DNA of 64,000 nt. Source: Mucilaginibacter inviolabilis (lineage in GTDB: Bacteria > Bacteroidota > Bacteroidia > Sphingobacteriales > Sphingobacteriaceae). The DNA lies in the NCBI RefSeq assembly GCF_011089895.1, contig NZ_JAANAT010000007.1, forward strand, positions 1 to 64,000, in the 5' to 3' direction. Below are positions 51,515 to 59,415 of this stretch, piece by piece. Both the position numbers and the translations under genes were made by a program. The notes under the pieces were generated by a model. The model made no database searches and was not told the origin of the DNA. It saw only the letters and a program-made list of their open reading frames with translations. The number at the start of each line of letters is the position of its first letter. Within the stretch, counting starts at the first letter, position 1.

Positions 51515-51919
51515 ATGGAAACTACTCAATCACTACAACCTGCAATTAAAAACAGTAAAGCATCATTTATTACCGGTACAGTTATCAGTGTACTTTGTAT
51601 ACTATTCCTGCTATTTGACTCCATAGGTAAAATAGTACGCTATAGCGAATCCGTTAGCGGTACCAAACAATTAGGCTGGTCCGAAACTGCCGTGCAACCC
51701 CTGGGCATTATTTTATTGATTTGCACCATACTGTACATCATACCAAAGACTAAAGTATTAGGATCAATCTTACTTACCGCTTATCTGGGTGGGGCTACCG
51801 CTACGATGATGCGCGTTGGGTTCCCGCTTTATTTCTCCATCATATTTGGCATACTGGTATGGGTAGGCGCTTATCTCACCAATAGCAAACTGCGAGACCT
51901 GATACCGTTGGTTAAATAA
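51515..51919 (+). CDS. DoxX-like membrane protein
   Basis: A 134-residue protein with four transmembrane helices in the DoxX family pattern: a first helix (ISVLCILFLLFDSIGKI), the SETAVQPLGIILLICTILYI stretch, the TAYLGGATATMMRVG loop, and a last helix. The family includes terminal-oxidase-associated proteins and others of unknown role. It follows the ECF42 gene by 145 bases; ECF42/DGPF loci often control small redox or DoxX-like genes, so it is a possible regulon member. Confidence 0.8.
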   Translation: METTQSLQPAIKNSKASFITGTVISVLCILFLLFDSIGKIVRYSESVSGTKQLGWSETAVQPLGIILLICTILYIIPKTKVLGSILLTAYLGGATATMMRVGFPLYFSIIFGILVWVGAYLTNSKLRDLIPLVK

Positions 51920-51946
51920 GCGGATAACCTTTGATATGTATCCATT

Positions 51947-52039
51947 ATGTCATTGCGAGGAGGAACGACGAAGCAATCTCGTAGCTATTCTCACCAACGA
52001 GAACGCGAGGAGATTGCCACGCTACGCTCGCAATGACAT
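51947..52039. repeat. Palindromic repeat, CATTGCGAGG/GCAATGACA family (short form)
   Basis: ATGTCATTGCGAGGAGGAAC at one end, GCTACGCTCGCAATGACAT at the other, and AATCTCGTAGC/ TCACCAACGAGAACGCGAGG in the middle. It follows the DoxX gene. Putative ORFs at 51936 and 52087 are parts of this repeat and of the one at 52105. Confidence 0.88.
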
Positions 52040-52104
52040 ATTCTTTATACTAACCTCACTGCAGCGGGATTTCAGCTTAACTAAAGTTGGAAGATTTAAC
52101 CATG

Positions 52105-52140
52105 CTACCCACGAGATACGCTGCGCTAATCTCGCGGGAG
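52105..52140. repeat. GAGATACGC/GCGCTAATCTC repeat
   Basis: ACCCACGAGATACGCTGCGC followed by TAATCTCGCGGGAG; the same wording in reverse is at 42205-42240. The gap 51920-52397 also holds the repeat at 51947 and the ArsR promoter and operator. Confidence 0.55.
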
Positions 52141-52309
52141 AGTGTGAATAATAAACCCATTTTGTTTACAAAAGTGGGTTTACATGATTTACACTTTTCA
52201 CGGTTAAAATTGATTTATATAATTGAAAATCAATATATTAAACCAAAGTATCCAGCAAATATGGTTAACCGTAATTTGTTTAGTATTACTTAAATGACAC
52301 AATCAATAC

Positions 52310-52351
52310 ATAGAAACATTTCTATATATTAATATTTTTTATTTACCTTTG
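52310..52351 (+). promoter_or_regulatory. ArsR promoter with palindromic operator candidate
   Basis: ATAGAAA-CA-TTTCTAT (52310-52325) is a perfect palindrome, and TACCTTTG (52344-52351) is the -7 box 18 bases on, so the palindrome covers the -33 region. The core GAAACATTT recurs before the MFS gene at 52721-52729. The ATG is at 52398. Confidence 0.6.
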
Positions 52352-52397
52352 CACCGTACAAAGATCATAAGCGAAGTAATATGATCGACCGCAAATA

Positions 52398-52673
52398 ATG
52401 GACAATAAAAAAATAGAAAAAATATCCCGGGCATTGAGCGACGCTAATCGGATAGCTATTTTACAAGAATTTAAAAAAAAGAAGGACTGCCTGTATTGCG
52501 CCGAGGTAAATGACCTGTTGGACCTTACCCAGCCTTCTGTCTCCCATCATCTGAAACAATTAGTTGATGCCGAGTTGCTGCTGCCTCAAAAAGAAGGCCG
52601 CAACCTCAAATATGTACTGAATCAACAGATCCTTGACGATTATATCGCCTGCCTGACCGAATTAAAAGACTAG
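52398..52673 (+). CDS. ArsR-family transcriptional regulator
   Basis: A 91-residue winged-helix repressor. The recognition helix is in the DLTQPSVSHHLKQLVDAELL segment (about 43-62) and the wing in LPQKEGRNLKYVLN. Cys residues are few (CLYCAEV near 32-35 and a C-terminal Cys), so metal binding through the classical ELCVCDL helix is absent; the CLYC pair could still bind a thiol-reactive ligand or metal. It is followed by an MFS transporter gene 78 bases on the same strand, and a GAAACATTT box precedes both genes. Confidence 0.88.
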   Translation: MDNKKIEKISRALSDANRIAILQEFKKKKDCLYCAEVNDLLDLTQPSVSHHLKQLVDAELLLPQKEGRNLKYVLNQQILDDYIACLTELKD

Positions 52674-52715
52674 TTCCCTCTTCCCGAAAAATGAAGAGAT
52701 TTATTTTGACCTTAT

Positions 52716-52735
52716 ACATCGAAACATTTGAATAT
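52716..52735 (+). promoter_or_regulatory. Second GAAACATTT box before the MFS gene
   Basis: ACATCGAAACATTTGAATAT contains the same GAAACATTT core as the palindrome at 52310. It lies 17 bases before the MFS start, so the ArsR protein may control both promoters. Confidence 0.5.
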
Positions 52736-52751
52736 TTAAATACTAAAATCT

Positions 52752-53960
52752 ATGAAAAAATCTATCTATATCATGGCCCTGGGGGCATTCGGCATTATCA
52801 CCACCGAATTTGGGGTTATCGGGATACTGCCGATGCTGGTAAAACAGTTTCATATTTCTATTGATACCGCAGGTTGGCTTTTAAGTGCTTTTGCTTTAAC
52901 CGTTGCCCTGGCCGGACCATTTACCAATATGCTTACCGCAAAAATGAACCGCAAAACCATCATGTGTCTGGTGTTAGGGATATTTGTGATTTCCAACCTG
53001 CTTTCGGCAATAGCGCCTAACTTTACGGTGCTGATGATAGCCCGCATTTTACCCGCGTTTTTACACCCGGTATTCTGGGCGGTATCGATGACGGCTGCCT
53101 CCAAACAAGCAGGACCTAAAGACGCCCCGAAAGCTATTGCCATCGTAATGGCGGGTTTGAGCGTAGCTACTGTATTGGGCGTACCATTAACTACTTATAT
53201 AGCCGATCTGTTTAGCTGGCGGGCCTCCTTCGTCCTATCTGCTTTTATTAACCTGTTGGCCTTTGGCGCTTTAGCTTTATTTGTACCATCTATGCCGGTT
53301 AATGAAGCCGAAGCAAGTCCAAAAAGCCAGGTAAAAATCCTGGGCCGGTTACACATTTGGGTAAAACTGTTAACCGCTACCATTATACTGGCCGGCATGT
53401 TTGCCACCTATGGCTACCTGGCCGAATATCTGGACAAAGTTTCGCACATGAATGGCGTACAGATCAGTGTGATGCTGCTGGTATTTGGTGGTACCGGCAT
53501 CATTGGTAACTGGCTTACAGGAATTGCGCTCAGTAAGAACATCATGGTAACCAGTCGTTTGTTTTTGGCAGCACTAGTGGTAATGCATATATTAGCTTAC
53601 CAGTTTGGCGGATTGTTTATTCCAATGGTTATTATACTTTCGGTTTGGGGCTTGGTACATACAGGAGGCTTTTTGGTGGCCAATCTGTTGGTTATAGACG
53701 GCATACATGGTACCGCGCTCGATTTTGTAAACAGCCTGCTGCCCTCCTTTTTTAACGCAGGCATTACGGTAGGTACATTATTAGGCGGTTTTGTTATTGC
53801 TCATTATGGTATTCACCAGGTGATATGGATGACTGTACCCTTGTTATTGCTATCCCTGGGCCTGAGCTTTATTAAAGAAAACGCCAAACACAAAGTAATT
53901 GAAAAAGCAGCAGAGGAAATCCCTGAACCAGAGCCCATTCAGGTTGCTGTTTGCGAATAA
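52752..53960 (+). CDS. MFS transporter (drug or sugar efflux type)
   Basis: A 402-residue inner-membrane transporter with 12 hydrophobic segments. The N-terminus MALGAFGIITTEFGVIGIL is typical of the DHA1/AraJ-like efflux group (the xTEFxxxGxLP signature), and the FTNMLTAKMNRKTIM loop has the MFS-type basic motif A. The Gly-Pro-containing antiporter segment VMAGLSVATVLGVPL is present. It probably pumps out a compound sensed by the ArsR gene directly upstream; the substrate is unknown. A strong terminator follows. Confidence 0.88.
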   Translation: MKKSIYIMALGAFGIITTEFGVIGILPMLVKQFHISIDTAGWLLSAFALTVALAGPFTNMLTAKMNRKTIMCLVLGIFVISNLLSAIAPNFTVLMIARILPAFLHPVFWAVSMTAASKQAGPKDAPKAIAIVMAGLSVATVLGVPLTTYIADLFSWRASFVLSAFINLLAFGALALFVPSMPVNEAEASPKSQVKILGRLHIWVKLLTATIILAGMFATYGYLAEYLDKVSHMNGVQISVMLLVFGGTGIIGNWLTGIALSKNIMVTSRLFLAALVVMHILAYQFGGLFIPMVIILSVWGLVHTGGFLVANLLVIDGIHGTALDFVNSLLPSFFNAGITVGTLLGGFVIAHYGIHQVIWMTVPLLLLSLGLSFIKENAKHKVIEKAAEEIPEPEPIQVAVCE

Positions 53961-53982
53961 AATAGGTTATATTATAGTAATG

Positions 53983-54020
53983 AAAGGATATGTGCAATAG
54001 GCACGTATCCTTTTTTATTT
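53983..54020 (+). terminator. Terminator of the MFS gene
   Basis: AAAGGATATGTGC, AATAG loop, GCACGTATCCTTT plus T-run. The last bases overlap the stop of the minus-strand VOC fragment. Confidence 0.9.
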
Positions 54021-54225
54021 AGGCCGCTTCGTTCATCCGGTATACAGATGAGCTTTCCTCACCATTATCGCTGATACAAAATTCTATATAGTCGGCACTT
54101 CCGGCTGGTTGGGAGATAAAGTAATCATCAATGCCCAGCAATTCGGCATAACATTTTGACGCAGCCATATCATCTGCTAAAAAACAGGTGGTGGCAAGTC
54201 CTCGTAATGTATGCATTGCAGCCAT
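54019..54225 (-). pseudogene. Half-length VOC (glyoxalase-like) gene
   Basis: Only the first beta-alpha-beta-beta-beta module of a VOC domain is encoded: LRGLATTCFLADDMAASKCYAELLGID followed by YFISQPAG and YIEFCISDNG. Full members need about 120 residues and two modules; this one stops after 68 at RMNEAA, right against the MFS terminator. It may be a remnant, or a rare single-module protein that dimerises. No downstream in-frame continuation is visible. Confidence 0.55.
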
Positions 54226-54309
54226 TTTATTGGTTATTAATTTTATTTAATAACCAAAGTTAAAAGCAGCTACTGACAGCCTTATGTCAACAGGCTCTTA
54301 CTTTATTTT

Positions 54310-54663
54310 ATGTGGTATAAACTTTATATTGGGATGCCAATCAATAAGCTTAAAAGGCAAAAAATGTTAGACTTTTATTTGATAGATGACCTCCAGGCAA
54401 AACCTAATTATCCTGACCCAAAAGATCTCAAATTTGTTGGCGGGTTGGATAACCAAACATTTAAGAGATTAAAAGACAAAAAGATTATTGCAGATCGTTT
54501 TGATTATTATTCGGATTTCAGATGGGATACTACTTTAATCAAACAAATAAGTAAAACTATTCATCAAAAACAATTACAATCCGACACGGATGTAAAGCAG
54601 TTGCTCTCATTACTTGAGGCTGCCGAAAAAAATAAAAACGGGTTAATAGCCTATGGTGATTGA
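54310..54663 (+). CDS. Hypothetical protein
   Basis: A 117-residue acidic-basic soluble protein with no recognised family. It has short motifs (FYLIDDLQAKPNYPDPKD, the GGLDNQTFKRLKDKK segment and DFRWDTTLIKQISKTIHQKQ) and a Lys/Gln-rich C-terminal helix ending SLLEAAEKNKNGLIAYGD. An internal ATG at 54364 (MLDFYLIDD) is a plausible alternative start. The size and charge recall small immunity-type proteins, but no toxin is near. Nothing else of note is in the gap 54664-54983 except the icmF promoter. Confidence 0.55.
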   Translation: MWYKLYIGMPINKLKRQKMLDFYLIDDLQAKPNYPDPKDLKFVGGLDNQTFKRLKDKKIIADRFDYYSDFRWDTTLIKQISKTIHQKQLQSDTDVKQLLSLLEAAEKNKNGLIAYGD

Positions 54664-54953
54664 AAGCCGATTTTATTAATTTTATAGCTTAACGCAATTA
54701 ACAGGCAGTGAACAAACAGACATTTAAGCTTTTATCGCTATCCTCCAGAACATCTAAAAATTATGCAAGGCGGTAAGTTTGATGCCAATTGAAAAAAACA
54801 TCTAAACGACAGGAAACGCATTATAAATAAAGCTGACTCATAGCTATTTCAAAACACGCTCCCACCCCGCCTGCTCCGGCACCAGTCCTCAAATCCTCCA
54901 GTCCTTACCATCATTTTATTATGCATGCATAATATTCACTCCAAAACAATTAC

Positions 54954-54961
54954 TAAATTTG
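54954..54961 (+). promoter_or_regulatory. -7 element of icmF
   Basis: TAAATTTG, 22 bases before the ATG at 54984. Confidence 0.45.
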
Positions 54962-54983
54962 TGTTGACCAATTATCTATTTTC

Positions 54984-57900
54984 ATGGAAAGCACTGCTCC
55001 TTATCAATCCCGGTATAAGATCCGTTTTGTAACGGCGGCTTCGTTGTTTGACGGGCATGATGCCACTATCAACATCATGCGTCGCATACTGCAAAGCAGT
55101 GGTGCCGAGGTAATACACCTGGGCCATAACCGCTCGGTTGATGAGGTGGTGAACTGCGCCATACAGGAAGATGTACAGGGTATTGCGCTCACCAGTTACC
55201 AGGGCGGACACCTGGAATATTTTAAATACATGCATGATCTGCTGGCCGAACGCGGAGCGGGTCATATCAAAATATTTGGTGGTGGTGGCGGTGTATTCCT
55301 GCCGCAGGAGATCGAAGAACTGCAAGCTTACGGCATTAGTCGTATCTACTCGCCCGATGACGGTCGTACCATGGGATTGCAGGGCATGATCAATGATATG
55401 TTGCAAAAATGTGATTTCCCAACGGTTACCCACCTTAATGGCGAGGTGAACCATCTGCCTGAAAAAGACCCGGGTGCTATTGCCCGACTGATCAGTATGG
55501 CGGAGAACAGCCTCACCCCGGCCCTCTCCAAAGGAGAGGGGGCACAAGGCAAAGTCCTCTCCTTTGGAGAGGATTTAGGTGAGGCTGTCGTACTCGGTAT
55601 CACGGGTACTGGTGGTTCGGGCAAGTCGTCATTAGTAGATGAGATTGTGCGCCGTTTTTTAATGGCTACGGATAAAACATTGGCTATTATTTCGGTCGAT
55701 CCCTCCAAACGCAAAACAGGTGGGGCGCTTCTGGGCGACAGGATCCGCATGAATGCCATCAATAACCCAAGAGTCTATATGCGGTCATTGGCTACGCGGC
55801 AGGCTAACCTGGCCCTATCCAAACATGTGCAGGAAAGTATCGATATCTGCAAGGCTGCCGGGTACGACCTGATCATTGTAGAAACTTCCGGCATTGGTCA
55901 GTCAGACACTATGATCACCGATTATTGCGATGTTTCGCTCTATGTGATGACGCCCGAGTTTGGTGCCGCTACCCAACTGGAAAAGATTGACATGCTGGAC
56001 TTTGCCGACCTGGTTGCCCTTAACAAATATGATAAACGTGGTGCACTGGATGCTATCCGCGATGTGCGCAAACAGTATAAACGCAACCATCACCTCTTCG
56101 ACGCTAAGGATGATGAGCTACCTGTATATGGTACTATGGCCTCGCAGTTTAATGATCCGGGGATGAACACCCTGTTCACTGCTATCATGAAAAACATCAG
56201 GACTAAAACGGGGGTTGATCTGTTAGAGGGAAAAGGTGAAGGACTAAAAGATAAAGAAGAAGAATCTGAAAAAATCTATATCATTCCACCTGATCGTAAC
56301 CGCTACCTGGCAGAAATTGCCGAAAGCAGTAAAGCTTATGATGATTGGGTAGATGAACAGTGTAAAATTGCGCAACAGTTATTCCAGGTAAAGGGGGTGA
56401 TGGAGCTGGGACGGACATTGGAGCAAGGAACAAGGAGTAAGAACAAAAATCAGCAAAGCAAAGTCCCCTCTTTTGGCGAGGGTTTGGAAGAGGTGTATGC
56501 TCATCTCGAAGGGCAGCTTCATCCCGAATGTAAACACCTGCTTAAGGAATGGCCCGAAACGATTAAAAAGTATAAGGCCGAAAACTTTATCTACAAAGTG
56601 CGCGACAAAGAGATTAAACAACCCTTGTACTACACTTCCTTATCGCAATTACAGATACCCAAGATCGCTTTGCCCCGGTATGAGGCCTGGGGCGATGTAT
56701 TGCGGTGGTTACTCACAGAGAATGTGCCTGGCGAGTTCCCTTATGCGGCAGGGGTATTTCCGTTAAAACGCGAGGGAGAAGACCCTACACGCATGTTTGC
56801 CGGCGAAGGTGGCCCCGAACGAACCAACAAACGCTTTCATTATGTATCGCTTGGTCAGCCGGCTCACCGATTATCTACCGCTTTTGATTCGGTTACACTA
56901 TATGGGGAAGATCCACATACCCGGCCCGATATTTATGGTAAAATAGGCAATTCCGGCGTGAGTATTGCCACATTGGATGATGCTAAAAAATTATACTCTG
57001 GTTTCGACCTCTGTGCAGCATCTACCTCCGTATCCATGACCATCAACGGGCCTGCCCCTATGTTGCTCGGCTTTTTTATGAATGCCGCTATCGACCAGCA
57101 ATGCGAAAAATATATCAAAGAACATGGTTTAGAGCACCTGGTAGAAGCTAAGTTTAAAGAGCTATATGATGATAAGGGATTGGAAAGACCAAGATATAAC
57201 AGCCTCACCCCAACCCTCTCCAAAGGAGAGGCTCTTCTTCCCCCCGGCAATAACGGTCTCGGCTTGATGCTCCTGGGGCTTACCGGCGATCAAGTTCTTC
57301 CGACCGATGTTTATGAAAAAATAAAAGCCTACGCTATATCTACCGTTCGCGGTACAGTACAGGCTGATATTTTGAAAGAGGACCAGGCACAGAACACCTG
57401 TATTTTCTCTACCGAATTTGCCCTGCGGATGATGGGCGATATGCAGCAGTATTTTATCCGGGAGAAAGTGCGCAACTTTTACTCGGTATCCATATCCGGT
57501 TATCACATTGCCGAAGCCGGGGCCAATCCTATCACGCAGCTGGCTTTTACCCTATCCAACGGGTTTACCTATGTTGAATATTACCTGAGCCGGGGTATGC
57601 ATATTGATGATTTCGCACCCAACCTGTCATTCTTCTTCAGTAACGGTATCGATCCGGAATATTCAGTGATTGGTCGTGTAGCCAGGCGCATCTGGGCCAA
57701 GGCCATCAAAAATAAATACAAAGGGAACGATCGATCGCAAAAGCTTAAATACCATATTCAAACCAGCGGCCGGTCGTTGCATGCCCAGGAGATCGATTTT
57801 AACGATATCCGCACTACCTTGCAGGCGCTTTATGCTATTTATGATAATTGCAATTCGCTGCATACCAATGCTTACGATGAGGCCGTAACCACCCCTACTG

Positions 57901-58448
57901 AAGAATCCGTTCGGCGGGCCATGGCCATACAATTGATCATCAACCGGGAACTTGGTTTGGCCAAAAACGAAAACCCTATACAAGGCGCTTTTATTATTGA
58001 AGAGCTTACAGACCTGGTTGAACAGGCTGTATTGACCGAATTTAAGGCCATCAATGATCGTGGCGGTGTATTGGGTGCTATGGAAACCATGTACCAGCGC
58101 GGCAAGATCCAGGAGGAATCATTATACTACGAAACCCTGAAACATAACGGTGAATATCCCATCATCGGTGTCAATACTTTTCTGAATAAAAAAGGCTCTC
58201 CTACCATAGTTCCATCAGAGGTGATCAGGGCTACCGAAGATGAGAAGCAATATCAGATACAAACCCTGCATGAATTTCAGCAGCGTAACCAGGAGCGTAT
58301 CCCCGAACTGCTCAAAACCCTGCAGCACGCTGCCATTACCGGCGACAATATTTTTGAAAGCCTGATGGAAGCCTGCAAATATTGTTCACTCGGGCAAATC
58401 AGCCATGCACTGTATGAGGTTGGCGGGCAGTACAGAAGAAATATGTAG
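54984..58448 (+). CDS. icmF: Fused isobutyryl-CoA mutase (B12-dependent, with G3E GTPase)
   Basis: A 1154-residue coenzyme-B12 enzyme that interconverts isobutyryl-CoA and n-butyryl-CoA. Domain order: B12-binding (about 8-140, DGHDATINIMRRIL with the lower-ligand His), G-protein chaperone with P-loop GTGGSGKSS (about 207-215) and VALNKYDKRG, a linker, and the (beta/alpha)8 mutase domain (about 540-1154) with RLSTAFDSVTLYGEDPHTRP and NGLGLMLLGLTGDQ. Three repeat-derived stretches raise the length above the usual 1090 or so: residues 176-201 (between B12 and GTPase domains), about 480-504 (linker) and 740-750 (surface loop). They break no frame. The enzyme fits branched-chain amino-acid and fatty-acid metabolism; a BtuF-like gene is elsewhere in the window. 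Confidence 0.92.
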   Translation: MESTAPYQSRYKIRFVTAASLFDGHDATINIMRRILQSSGAEVIHLGHNRSVDEVVNCAIQEDVQGIALTSYQGGHLEYFKYMHDLLAERGAGHIKIFGGGGGVFLPQEIEELQAYGISRIYSPDDGRTMGLQGMINDMLQKCDFPTVTHLNGEVNHLPEKDPGAIARLISMAENSLTPALSKGEGAQGKVLSFGEDLGEAVVLGITGTGGSGKSSLVDEIVRRFLMATDKTLAIISVDPSKRKTGGALLGDRIRMNAINNPRVYMRSLATRQANLALSKHVQESIDICKAAGYDLIIVETSGIGQSDTMITDYCDVSLYVMTPEFGAATQLEKIDMLDFADLVALNKYDKRGALDAIRDVRKQYKRNHHLFDAKDDELPVYGTMASQFNDPGMNTLFTAIMKNIRTKTGVDLLEGKGEGLKDKEEESEKIYIIPPDRNRYLAEIAESSKAYDDWVDEQCKIAQQLFQVKGVMELGRTLEQGTRSKNKNQQSKVPSFGEGLEEVYAHLEGQLHPECKHLLKEWPETIKKYKAENFIYKVRDKEIKQPLYYTSLSQLQIPKIALPRYEAWGDVLRWLLTENVPGEFPYAAGVFPLKREGEDPTRMFAGEGGPERTNKRFHYVSLGQPAHRLSTAFDSVTLYGEDPHTRPDIYGKIGNSGVSIATLDDAKKLYSGFDLCAASTSVSMTINGPAPMLLGFFMNAAIDQQCEKYIKEHGLEHLVEAKFKELYDDKGLERPRYNSLTPTLSKGEALLPPGNNGLGLMLLGLTGDQVLPTDVYEKIKAYAISTVRGTVQADILKEDQAQNTCIFSTEFALRMMGDMQQYFIREKVRNFYSVSISGYHIAEAGANPITQLAFTLSNGFTYVEYYLSRGMHIDDFAPNLSFFFSNGIDPEYSVIGRVARRIWAKAIKNKYKGNDRSQKLKYHIQTSGRSLHAQEIDFNDIRTTLQALYAIYDNCNSLHTNAYDEAVTTPTEESVRRAMAIQLIINRELGLAKNENPIQGAFIIEELTDLVEQAVLTEFKAINDRGGVLGAMETMYQRGKIQEESLYYETLKHNGEYPIIGVNTFLNKKGSPTIVPSEVIRATEDEKQYQIQTLHEFQQRNQERIPELLKTLQHAAITGDNIFESLMEACKYCSLGQISHALYEVGGQYRRNM
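55509..55586. repeat. Palindromic repeat inserted in frame in icmF (full copy)
   Basis: AGCCTCACCCCGGCCCTCTC and TCCTTTGGAGAGGATTTAGG plus TGAGGCT are the arms; 78 bases, exactly 26 codons, starting at a codon boundary. It encodes SLTPALSKGEGAQGKVLSFG then EDLGEA, between the B12 and GTPase domains. Confidence 0.9.
56420..56495. repeat. Repeat-derived stretch in the icmF linker
   Basis: GAGCAAGGAACAAGGAGTAA followed by GAACAAAAATCAGC resembles the unit at 34390-34548, and AAAGTCCCCTCTTTTGGCGA with GGGTTTGGAAGAGGT resembles half of the CTCTCC element. It encodes EQGTRSKNKNQQSKVPSFGE at about residues 479-498. Confidence 0.6.
57201..57233. repeat. Palindromic repeat inserted in frame in icmF (half copy)
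   Basis: AGCCTCACCCCAACCCTCTC plus CAAAGGAGAGGCT, 33 bases, 11 codons, in the same phase as 55509. It encodes SLTPTLSKGEA within the mutase domain. Confidence 0.85.
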
Positions 58449-58486
58449 CCCGGCGTTACCCGGGCTATCCTAATTTAGCTATACGA

Positions 58487-58687
58487 TTACGAAGCTTGCG
58501 GGCATACCACAGCCGGGCACAACATATGTGGAGGGAAGGTACAAGGGTAGGTTGGACAGCATCCATCGCATACGGGTAAAATGCCAATACCAGGTCCGCT
58601 ACCCATAATTTTCCCCATCTGGCTTCTCGAAAGAGCTCCTGTTACGCCAAGTTCTAAAGCTTTTGCTTTTAGTTGTAAATTTTTCAT
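58487..58687 (-). CDS. Cys-rich peptide resembling a Bacteroidota RiPP precursor
   Basis: A 66-residue peptide. The leader-like N-terminus MKNLQLKAKALELGVTGALS, then RSQMGKIMGSG, resembles the precursors of Bacteroidota natural-product peptides (leader with KNL-type start, alternating Leu, ending before a Gly pair). The core (about 32-66) is Gly/Pro/Cys-rich with six Cys at 40, 43, 44, 49, 57 and 62. No radical SAM maturase, lanthionine synthetase, peptidase-transporter or other partner is visible within several kb; the nearest radical SAM gene (48296) is of the YhcC family. Convergent with icmF, 38 bases after its stop. Confidence 0.6.
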   Translation of the reverse strand: MKNLQLKAKALELGVTGALSRSQMGKIMGSGPGIGILPVCDGCCPTYPCTFPPHMLCPAVVCPQAS

Positions 58688-58825
58688 AAGTAATAGTTTT
58701 TATTGGTTAATAATCAATGATATATATCAAATATAATTATTATATATAAATTAATATCTGATTCATAAAAAAGAAATTCCTTTTTAAAAACGAGTGCCGG
58801 GTAATAAAAAATAGTGCAAGAAATT

Positions 58826-58833
58826 TAAATTTG
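58826..58833 (+). promoter_or_regulatory. -7 element of the pentapeptide-repeat gene
   Basis: TAAATTTG ends 4 bases before the ATG at 58838, giving a very short leader. Confidence 0.5.
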
Positions 58834-58837
58834 CCGC

Positions 58838-59413
58838 ATGCAAGCCAACCACCAGGAAGATCAAACTTTTACTAAAATACCTGCCGACCAGTTAACCGGA
58901 CGCGACCGTACTTATGAAAATTGCAGGTTTATCAGCTGCGATCTTTCCTATGCCAACCTGTACAGCATGGTCTTTATCGACTCTACATTTCAGGATTGTA
59001 ACCTGTCTTTAGCCGACGTAAGTAATACAGGGTTTCAAAATATCGCCTTTAAGCATTGCAAGCTAAGCGGTGTAAATTTTAGCAAGGCCCGCGACTTTTT
59101 GTTCGAAATTCATTTTGAGCATTGTATCCTGGATAATGCTGTTTTTTACCAAAAGAAAAATAAAAAAGCCCGGTTTAGTGAATGCTCTATGGTAGAGACA
59201 GATCTTACCGAATGCGATCTTACCGATGCTAAATTTGTTAATTGTAACCTCAACAGGGCATTTTTTAGTCGTACCATATTAAAAGGGACCGACCTGCGTA
59301 GTTCCTATAATTTCATGATCGACCCGGATGATAATATGATCAAAAAAGCACAGTTCTCTTTGCATGGACTTCCGGGCCTGTTAGGTAAATACGACATCAA
59401 AATAGAAGCCTGA
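58838..59413 (+). CDS. Pentapeptide-repeat protein
   Basis: A 191-residue protein with about 20 pentapeptide units of the A(D/N)LXX type folded as a right-handed quadrilateral beta-helix: FISCDLSYANLYSMVF, CNLSLADVSNTGFQNI, HCKLSGVNFSKARDF, LTECDLTDAKFVNCNLNRAF. A short N-terminal cap and a C-terminal tail (GLPGLLGKYDIKIEA) flank it. Relatives such as QnrA-type proteins bind gyrase and protect it from quinolones or toxins; nothing here shows that role. It is upstream of, and convergent with, a membrane gene. Confidence 0.85.
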   Translation: MQANHQEDQTFTKIPADQLTGRDRTYENCRFISCDLSYANLYSMVFIDSTFQDCNLSLADVSNTGFQNIAFKHCKLSGVNFSKARDFLFEIHFEHCILDNAVFYQKKNKKARFSECSMVETDLTECDLTDAKFVNCNLNRAFFSRTILKGTDLRSSYNFMIDPDDNMIKKAQFSLHGLPGLLGKYDIKIEA

Positions 59414-59415
59414 GA

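Noticed and set aside
51936..52293. Two short plus-strand ORFs (71 and 68 codons)
   Set aside because: They translate repeats at 51947 and 52105 and continue into AT-rich promoter DNA; no start context or homology.
54310..54663. Immunity protein of a contact-dependent toxin
   Set aside because: Size and charge would fit, but there is no toxin, Rhs or T6SS gene in the window, so no function is assigned.
54972..55547. Minus-strand ORF of 191 codons opposite icmF
   Set aside because: A shadow of the B12-binding domain; codon pattern belongs to the plus strand.
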